A DNA stretch of 40,528 bases from Acetatifactor sp. (GTDB lineage Bacteria > Bacillota > Clostridia > Lachnospirales > Lachnospiraceae). The position numbers and the translations under genes were made by a program. The notes below the pieces were generated by a model, which ran no database searches, was not told the DNA's origin, and saw only the letters and a list, made by a program, of their open reading frames with translations. The number at the start of each line of letters is the position of its first letter. The first letter of the stretch is position 1. Location of the stretch: positions 1 through 40,528 of the forward strand of contig JAIDDH010000086.1 in assembly GCA_029055435.1 (NCBI GenBank), written 5' to 3'. Shown here piece by piece: positions 34,947 through 40,528 of this stretch.

Positions 34947-37223
34947 ATGCAGATTACCATGACAGTTTTTTTGCTTCTTTTGTTGGCAATTAACAGTATT
35001 ATGATTTTTCAGCTCCGTGATATGAAGAAAACCGACATCTTAAGGCGACTTAGAAATATGGCTTTTGGGGTGGCAGGGATTATTGTTCCGGTGATGGTTA
35101 TATTGCTTACAAAGGACAGGCAGATTGCGTATTATGCATTTACATTTTACTATATTGCCTTTGCGTGGTATGCAATGATGATTTTCAGGTTTTCTGTCAG
35201 CTACTCAGGATACAGATTATTTAAAATTTATAAATCGCCTCTGTTTTGGATTACGGTGATAGAGTCGGCCGCTTTCATCTGGGGCATGTTTTCGGAGAGT
35301 TTTTTTACTATCACCCATGCCAGATGGTATGATCATATATACTGGATTTGCAGAGTGTTTTCCATGTTCTATGTATATGCCATAGTGGGCTATATTACCC
35401 TGACCGGGGCGGTGGTCGTGCTGATTATTGCGGCGACCCAAAGCGCCAGAATATATCGGCTTAAGTATTCGGGTATTGCAATCATTATTGCAGTGATGGT
35501 GGCTTCCCGTGTGAATGCACAGCTTAGGCATCAGCCTATTATGGTGCAGGCGGTTTGTTTCGCGCTTTGCGAAATAGTGATTGTGTATATGGCGGTGCAT
35601 TATGCGCCCAGAAAGCTGAACCAGAGGGCGATGCGGTTCGTGGTCGATAAATTGAATGATGGTATCGTGTTATATGATGACGAGCATCAGCTTCAATTTG
35701 TAACCGCAGGATACGGCGACGCGGTCGGGCTTAAGGGGATGCAGGGAATAGATAATGAGGAGATGTATTGGACCAAAATAATTTCCGAGGCCAATGTGGG
35801 GAATGCGTGGAATGGGCGGGTTATGTCGGTTGACCGCGATGACGGTACATACTATTACGAGATTCAGCATATGGCGCTTGATGAGGACGGCAAGTTAATC
35901 GGAACCGTTTATTGGATTAGAAATGTCACCGAATCCATAAAGAATTATGGGGAAATGGTTCGCCGCGCCAATTTTGACGAGCTCACCGGGATTTATAATG
36001 AGGCGCATTTTCATGAAGTGGCAAGGAAGCTGCTTGAGGAACATCCGGACACTGACTTTGTCATGACCTGCTCGAGTGTTGAGAAGTTCAAGGTTTTCAA
36101 GGAAATGTTTGGTCAGGAAAAATATGATGACTATCTGATTCGGACGGCGGAGTCTTTAAGGACGGGGCTGGTTCATATTCCGAATTGCGTATATGGCAGA
36201 ATCGGTGAATCCGATTTTTACATAATGATGCCGAAGGAGGCCTTTGACCCGCAGCAGTTATTGGATGCGATAGACAGGGTGGCGAAAGCGTATAGTACCA
36301 ATAACTTTAATTTGATCATAAAGGTCGGTGTGTACGAGATAACAGAGCCGTCGCAGGATATGTTGGCGATTTGCAACAAGGCATCAATGGCTTGTGATAC
36401 GGTTAAGGGTGATTATGGAAAGCGGATTTTATGGTTTGACGAGAGCATTCAGAAAGAGGCGATGCTGAGGGAACGCTATAACGCCGAGCTGACTAAGGCA
36501 ATTGAACATGGAGAAATACAGATTTACCTGCAGCCGCAAGTAGACAAAGGTGGTAAGGTAATCGGTGCGGAGGCTTTGGCGAGATGGGTGCATAGGGAGG
36601 ATGGATTGATTCCCCCGGCACATTTCATTCCTTTCTTTGAAATGAACGGCAGAATCACGGAGTTGGATATCTGTATTTGGAGGCAGGCTTGTGCGAAGCT
36701 GAAGGAATGGAAGGAAAAGGGCAGGGAGGATCTTCATATATCTGTCAATATCTCGGCAAAAGATCTTTATGCCCTTGATATTTATGAGCATTATGTATCG
36801 CTTGTGAAAGAGTACGGTATTGATGCCAGGAACTTAAAGCTGGAAATCACGGAATCGGCGATTATCAATGATTTGAAGCAGCATGTGCGCCTTGTGGAGA
36901 GATTGCAGGAGGCGGGATTCGAGGTCGAAATGGATGATTTTGGGAGCGCGTATTCCTCCTTTAACATGCTGAAAAATATCTGTATGGATGTGCTTAAAAT
37001 CGACATGAAGTTCTTGGGGGATACGGACAATGAGGAGCGAAGCCATGCAATCCTCAGAAGTATTGTGGATTTGGCGGGAGAGCTTCACATGAAGACTGTC
37101 GCGGAGGGCGTGGAGACAGAGGAGCAGTTGGAATTCCTTAAGGGAGTGGGCTGCGATATCTATCAGGGATATTATTTTTCAAAGCCTTTGTCTGTGGCGG
37201 ACTTTGAGGAGAAGTATTTGTAA
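34947..37223 (+). CDS. c-di-GMP phosphodiesterase (7TM sensor, degenerate GGDEF, EAL)
   Basis: 758 residues. Seven or so N-terminal membrane segments (1-215) are followed by a PAS-like region (230-325), a GGDEF-family domain (about 340-500) and an EAL domain (about 510-758). The GGDEF signature is lost (GESDF at 420-424), so cyclase activity is unlikely. The EAL site looks complete: Glu542 in EALARW, NISAKDL, LEITES, DDFG (Asp663 and Asp664), LKIDMKF and the ETEEQL segment. The expected reaction is hydrolysis of c-di-GMP to pGpG. GGAAGG lies 10 bp before the ATG. The stop codon lies at the foot of a long terminator hairpin. Confidence 0.92.
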   Translation: MQITMTVFLLLLLAINSIMIFQLRDMKKTDILRRLRNMAFGVAGIIVPVMVILLTKDRQIAYYAFTFYYIAFAWYAMMIFRFSVSYSGYRLFKIYKSPLFWITVIESAAFIWGMFSESFFTITHARWYDHIYWICRVFSMFYVYAIVGYITLTGAVVVLIIAATQSARIYRLKYSGIAIIIAVMVASRVNAQLRHQPIMVQAVCFALCEIVIVYMAVHYAPRKLNQRAMRFVVDKLNDGIVLYDDEHQLQFVTAGYGDAVGLKGMQGIDNEEMYWTKIISEANVGNAWNGRVMSVDRDDGTYYYEIQHMALDEDGKLIGTVYWIRNVTESIKNYGEMVRRANFDELTGIYNEAHFHEVARKLLEEHPDTDFVMTCSSVEKFKVFKEMFGQEKYDDYLIRTAESLRTGLVHIPNCVYGRIGESDFYIMMPKEAFDPQQLLDAIDRVAKAYSTNNFNLIIKVGVYEITEPSQDMLAICNKASMACDTVKGDYGKRILWFDESIQKEAMLRERYNAELTKAIEHGEIQIYLQPQVDKGGKVIGAEALARWVHREDGLIPPAHFIPFFEMNGRITELDICIWRQACAKLKEWKEKGREDLHISVNISAKDLYALDIYEHYVSLVKEYGIDARNLKLEITESAIINDLKQHVRLVERLQEAGFEVEMDDFGSAYSSFNMLKNICMDVLKIDMKFLGDTDNEERSHAILRSIVDLAGELHMKTVAEGVETEEQLEFLKGVGCDIYQGYYFSKPLSVADFEEKYL

Positions 37224-37277
37224 TAAAGAGGGTAATCCCTCAAGTCATTTCATGACTTTTGGGATACCCTCTTTATT
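37222..37277. terminator. Long bidirectional terminator between EAL gene and lipoprotein gene
   Basis: AATAAAGAGGGTA (37222-37234) pairs with TACCCTCTTTATT (37265-37277). Inner TCCC/GGGA and AGTCAT/ATGACT pairings extend the stem. It overlaps the stop codons of both convergent genes. Confidence 0.75.
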
Positions 37278-38646
37278 ATTTCCATGCAGGGTCGTTTGCC
37301 GCTTGCGCAAAGGAAGCCCGCCTTGCGTCAATCTGGTTCAGAACATCCTCGGGAGACATTGTTCCCTCACACATTTTGAGAATATCACTGGAGATTTCAC
37401 CCCATTGTTCATTGAAATAAGTAACCACATCCTGGAGAACCAGACCGGACTGCTCATCTTCAAACTGGTCAAGGAATTCCATTGTCACTTCATCATGGCC
37501 GGTGACTTGTCCCAAATTAAAAGGAAGATTGTTCACGCTGTGGGCATTGTCAATCACATATTGTACGTTGTCCTTTGTTGCGATATATTGCAAATATAAT
37601 TTGGCGGCATCGATATTCTGGGATGCGTTGCTTATGTATTTTGAAGGCCCGGTAGGGTGGACATTGAGTATCTGGTTGTCACAGACAGGCAGTAACATGA
37701 TGCCAAAATCCTCTTTAGCAAAACCTTTGTTCATTTCGCTGGATACGATGGAATCGATCATTCCGGGTCTTAGCATACACATCGCATATTCGCCGTTTGC
37801 CAGATATCCCACCGCATTGTCATAGGTGTCCGTTGCAAAATTTTTACCCATGTATCCTCTAAGCGCCAGATTTTGTATCTGCTCCAGAGCAAGCTTCATT
37901 GATTCAAGTTCCGCAAATGTGATTGTATTGTCGTTTAACTTTTCAATGGTTCCCGGCTGGCTTTTTTCAAGGAACTGGCCTGTCTCGGCAAATAGCATTG
38001 TCTGGTGCCATCCGTCAGCCATTGGCTCGTAAATAGGTATCACACCGGTGCCTGCGACATTTTGACACATGGTGACAAAGGCGTCATATGTAGTTGGGAC
38101 TTCTGTAACCCCCGCCTTGTTTAGCAGTTTCTTGTTGTAAATCATATAGTAATCAGTCGTATTGTCAAAGTAGGACATTCCGTAATTGCGGTCGTTAATC
38201 GATGTTTCTACAGCCGAGAAAGTATCATAGACCGTCATCCAAGGCTCGTCCGAAAGGTCAACAGAGTATTTGTCGAGCTGATAAGTGTTTTTGATGGCCA
38301 ATCCGGACTGGGTCATAAAGATATCCGGCGGATTATCGCTGTCCAATTTGGCAAAAAGCGTGTCCAAATAGACGTCATCCGGATACAAATTGTAGACCAC
38401 CTGAATACCGGTCGCGGCTTCAAAATTTGTTCCCAACTGCATCTCCGCATCTGTCACCCAATCTGACGACGCCATCAGGGTAATCGCGGAACCGGTCAGT
38501 TTGGATTTGCGGGCGAGGTCTTTAAATGCAAGATCATTTTCCGAAAATTTGGAACCACACCCGGTGAACAGGGTGATACATAAAGAGATACATAGTATTT
38601 TTAAAAGTTTGTTTTTTGTCAGATTATTCAACACTATTTTCTCCAT
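37276..38646 (-). CDS. Extracellular solute-binding lipoprotein (ABC transporter type)
   Basis: 456 residues from ATG 38646. The signal peptide ends in lipobox LFTGC with Cys30 as the lipid-modified residue; a TTG at 38670 would only lengthen the N-region. The mature part follows the family 1 sugar-binding pattern (ITLMASSDWVTDAEMQLGTN, FEAATGIQVVYNLYPDD, PPDIFMTQSGLA, YDNAVGYLANGEYAMCMLRP). Such proteins deliver sugars to an ABC permease, but no permease or ATPase gene is adjacent. No strong Shine-Dalgarno site is visible. It may serve a distant transporter or act as a sensor. Confidence 0.85.
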   Translation of the reverse strand: MEKIVLNNLTKNKLLKILCISLCITLFTGCGSKFSENDLAFKDLARKSKLTGSAITLMASSDWVTDAEMQLGTNFEAATGIQVVYNLYPDDVYLDTLFAKLDSDNPPDIFMTQSGLAIKNTYQLDKYSVDLSDEPWMTVYDTFSAVETSINDRNYGMSYFDNTTDYYMIYNKKLLNKAGVTEVPTTYDAFVTMCQNVAGTGVIPIYEPMADGWHQTMLFAETGQFLEKSQPGTIEKLNDNTITFAELESMKLALEQIQNLALRGYMGKNFATDTYDNAVGYLANGEYAMCMLRPGMIDSIVSSEMNKGFAKEDFGIMLLPVCDNQILNVHPTGPSKYISNASQNIDAAKLYLQYIATKDNVQYVIDNAHSVNNLPFNLGQVTGHDEVTMEFLDQFEDEQSGLVLQDVVTYFNEQWGEISSDILKMCEGTMSPEDVLNQIDARRASFAQAANDPAWK

Positions 38647-38660
38647 TCTTGTTTTAAGTT

Positions 38661-38709
38661 CCGTGAGCAATCAACCAATCGGATATGCTCGCGACAGGGA
38701 TGTTGATTA
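38661..38709. repeat. Dispersed motif, copy 2
   Basis: AGCAAT (38666-38671) and ATCGGATATGC (38678-38688) match copy 1 at 34885-34907. On the minus strand GAGCA/TGCTC closes the same loop. AATCAACC and GGTTGATT (near 38669 and 38710) could form an outer stem. It sits between the lipoprotein start and the nucleoside phosphorylase promoter. Confidence 0.45.
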
Positions 38710-38778
38710 GGTTGATTCTATCATATAAACGGGGTGGTGTCAAAAAAGAGAAAAAAGGGAATAAAAAGTTTCCAATAA

Positions 38779-38807
38779 TTGCTTTTTGTATAGGGATTCT
38801 GTATAAT
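38779..38807 (+). promoter_or_regulatory. Promoter for the nucleoside salvage genes
   Basis: TTGCTT (38779-38784) and TATAAT (38802-38807) are spaced by 17 bp, 48 bp upstream of the phosphorylase start. Confidence 0.65.
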
Positions 38808-38855
38808 AAACATATTAAACAACAGAGCTGTCGTTTGAGAAGGGAGGCGTTTGCC

Positions 38856-39707
38856 ATGGACGGAAAGCAGAGTCAGAACCAAAACCCTGTTTATGAGAAG
38901 TTGATGCGTTGTATGCGCGCGGTGCGTGAAAAGACGGATTTTGTCCCGCATGTTGCAATCGTGCTGGGCTCCGGTCTGGGAGATTATGCAGCCGGCATTC
39001 AGGTTGCGGCCGAGATATCTTACGGGGAGATTGAGGGCTTTCCTGTGTCCACTGTGCCCGGACATGCAGGCCGTTTTATATTCGGGTATATCGATCAGGT
39101 TCCCGTGGTATGCATGAAGGGTAGAGTGCATTATTACGAGGGCTATGATATCTCGGATGTAGTGCTGCCCATACGTCTGATGAAGCTTCTGGGGGCGGAG
39201 ATTTTGTTCCTCACCAACGCGGCGGGAGGCGTGAACACTTCCTTCCATGCAGGCGATCTGATGCTGATTCGCGATCATATATCCGTGTTTGCGCCCAATC
39301 CGTTAATCGGGCCGAATATCGATGAACTGGGAACACGTTTTCCGGATATGAGCGCAATCTACGACCATGAGCTGCAGAATATTATCAGAAGTACGGCGAA
39401 GCAGCATGATATTTTTCTGCAGGAGGGTGTGTATGCCCAGCTCACGGGGCCTTCCTATGAGTCGCCTGCGGAGATCCGAATGCTGCGGACATTGGGGTGC
39501 GATGCAGTGGGCATGAGCACGGTGGTGGAGAGTATCGCTGCCAATCACTGCGGACTGAGGGTCTGCGGCATCTCCTGCATCAGCAATCTGGCGGCGGGCA
39601 TGTCTGCGGCACCTTTGAATCACAAGGAAGTGCAGGAGGCTGCGGATATGGCGGCTCCCAAATTCAAGAAGCTGGTGACGGAGGCAGTGAAACAGTTTGG
39701 AAAATAG
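38856..39707 (+). CDS. Purine-nucleoside phosphorylase
   Basis: 283 residues from ATG 38856, with GGGAGG upstream; the longer frame from 38685 runs through the promoter. The trimeric PNP family blocks are present: VLGSGLGDYA, VSTVPGHAGRF, MKGRVHYYEGYD, LTNAAGGVN, TGPSYESPAEIRMLRTLGCD and GMSTVVESIAANHCG. The enzyme splits purine nucleosides with phosphate into base and ribose 1-phosphate. The cytidine deaminase reading frame begins within its last codons. Confidence 0.95.
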   Translation: MDGKQSQNQNPVYEKLMRCMRAVREKTDFVPHVAIVLGSGLGDYAAGIQVAAEISYGEIEGFPVSTVPGHAGRFIFGYIDQVPVVCMKGRVHYYEGYDISDVVLPIRLMKLLGAEILFLTNAAGGVNTSFHAGDLMLIRDHISVFAPNPLIGPNIDELGTRFPDMSAIYDHELQNIIRSTAKQHDIFLQEGVYAQLTGPSYESPAEIRMLRTLGCDAVGMSTVVESIAANHCGLRVCGISCISNLAAGMSAAPLNHKEVQEAADMAAPKFKKLVTEAVKQFGK

Positions 39708-40128
39708 ATTGACAGAGAATGAGACGGAAAAGTTGATAACGGCGGCGCTTCAGGCAAGAGAAGCAGCCTACGCACCCTATTCTCATTATACGGTGGGAGC
39801 GGCGCTCCTTACGAAGAGCGGCGAGATGTACTGCGGAGGCAATATAGAGAATGCCTCTTACGGAGCTACCAACTGTGCCGAGCGGACTGCGTTTTTCAAG
39901 GCGGTAAGCCAGGGGGAGCGGAAGTTTAAGGCCATTGCCATCGCCGGAGGCATGGAGGGGCAGGAGCCCGTGGATTACGCCTATCCCTGCGGCATCTGCA
40001 GGCAGGTGATGCAGGAGTTCGGGGAGGCGGATTTTCGTATTTTAATTGTGAAAGGAAAAGCGGATTACAGGGAGTATACGCTGGAGCAGCTGTTGCCCTG
40101 TGGCTTTGGAGGGAATTCTATTCAATGA
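39697..40128 (+). CDS. cdd: Cytidine deaminase
   Basis: 143 residues from a TTG at 39697, 12 bp after GGAGG and overlapping the end of the phosphorylase gene; a second TTG at 39709 is possible. The zinc site is complete: NCAERTAFF (Cys and catalytic Glu) and PCGICRQV (two Cys). YAPYSHYTVGAAL and GGNIENASYG are typical. It converts cytidine and deoxycytidine to uridine forms. Its stop overlaps the next gene's ATG (ATGA). Confidence 0.95.
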   Translation: MENRLTENETEKLITAALQAREAAYAPYSHYTVGAALLTKSGEMYCGGNIENASYGATNCAERTAFFKAVSQGERKFKAIAIAGGMEGQEPVDYAYPCGICRQVMQEFGEADFRILIVKGKADYREYTLEQLLPCGFGGNSIQ

Positions 40129-40528
40129 ATGTCAGATTGTATAATGCAAAAATCCTTACCATGGAGAAAAACAGGCCCGTCTTTGAGGGCGAAGTCTGGG
40201 TGAAGAACGAGAAGATCGCCTATGTGGCTGATAAGGCGGAGCTTGCGGCGGACTGGAATCCTGCGGGAGTGCCCAGAATCAACTGGGATATTCAGCTGGA
40301 CTGTGAGGGGAATCTTTTGATGCCCGGCTTTAAGAATGCACATACGCATTCGGCCATGACCTTTCTGCGTTCCTATGCGGATGATCTGCCGCTGGATCAG
40401 TGGCTTAAGGAGAAGATTTTTCCCATGGAGGCGAAGCTCACCCCGGAGGATATCTATGAGCTCACAAGGCTGGCTGTGATGGAGTATCTCACCAGCGGTA
40501 TCACTTCTATTTTTGACATGTATGTCAA
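40125..40528 (+). CDS. Amidohydrolase, MTA/SAH deaminase family (3' end outside window)
   Basis: The open frame from ATG 40125 runs to the window edge, giving the first 134 residues. MNVRLYNAKILTMEKNRPVF, then LLMPGFKNAHTHSAMTFLRS with the metal-binding HTH pair and ADDLPLDQWLKEKIFPMEA, matches 5-methylthioadenosine/S-adenosylhomocysteine deaminases. Related guanine or chlorohydrolase-type deaminases share the pattern, so the substrate is not certain. The ATGA overlap suggests coupling to cdd, consistent with nucleoside salvage. Confidence 0.88.
   Translation, partial: MNVRLYNAKILTMEKNRPVFEGEVWVKNEKIAYVADKAELAADWNPAGVPRINWDIQLDCEGNLLMPGFKNAHTHSAMTFLRSYADDLPLDQWLKEKIFPMEAKLTPEDIYELTRLAVMEYLTSGITSIFDMYV

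Noticed and set aside
38685..38855. N-terminal extension of the purine-nucleoside phosphorylase
   Set aside because: It would translate through a good promoter (38779-38807); GGGAGG before 38856 gives the normal family length.

Overview
The window reads as a chromosomal segment of a spore-forming, low-to-mid GC Clostridia, most likely a Lachnospiraceae-type gut anaerobe. Supporting signs are SpoIVA, a T-box leader in front of tyrS, the B. subtilis-like order rplS - signal peptidase - rbgA - rnhB - ylqG-like - ylqH-like, the DUF512-der-plsY-gpsA cluster, strong AGGAGG ribosome binding sites, and large BspA/DUF285 repeat surface proteins. The taxonomic call is inference; no rRNA or tRNA gene was found.

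Layout. 1-3161: the 3' part of a large secreted protein with DUF285 26-residue repeats followed by Ig-like modules. 3177-4903: a PD-(D/E)XK (Rpn/PDDEXK-transposase type) gene bracketed by a 323-bp palindromic element and a shortened relative of it. 4932-15800: a housekeeping run on the + strand with rplS, three type I signal peptidases (two of them a recent tandem duplication), rbgA, rnhB, a FliK-like/FlhB-tail-like pair, yraN, pgeF and an OmpR-type two-component system. 15826-17967: an AT-rich accessory insert holding a truncated flavodoxin-like reductase, an AAA ATPase with a nuclease-like C-terminus, and an ISL3-type transposase scar that abuts the prs stop codon. 17968-27765: prs (-), the DUF512 radical-SAM gene, der, plsY, gpsA, metF (-), a MoxR/VWA pair and a two-domain bacteriohemerythrin (-). 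27871-31590: a small orphan gene related to the tail of the PD-(D/E)XK gene, the T-box/tyrS unit and spoIVA. 31613-34797: a small operon of a colicin-E-type immunity-like protein followed directly by two membrane-anchored DUF285 proteins. 34881-38709: an EAL phosphodiesterase gene and a convergent solute-binding lipoprotein gene, with a related structured motif at each edge. 38779-40528: purine/pyrimidine salvage genes (purine nucleoside phosphorylase, cytidine deaminase) and the start of an MTA/SAH deaminase-like amidohydrolase.

How the parts may fit together. The surface proteins (three DUF285 proteins sharing one C-terminal cap), the signal peptidases, the two-component system and the c-di-GMP phosphodiesterase point to an envelope- and surface-oriented lifestyle. 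The most unusual items are the palindromic element around the nuclease gene, the colicin-type immunity gene coupled to a DUF285 gene, the hairpin that both ends tyrS and hides the spoIVA ribosome binding site, and the dispersed motif flanking the EAL/lipoprotein pair. All functional assignments come from reading motifs; no database search or structure prediction was run.
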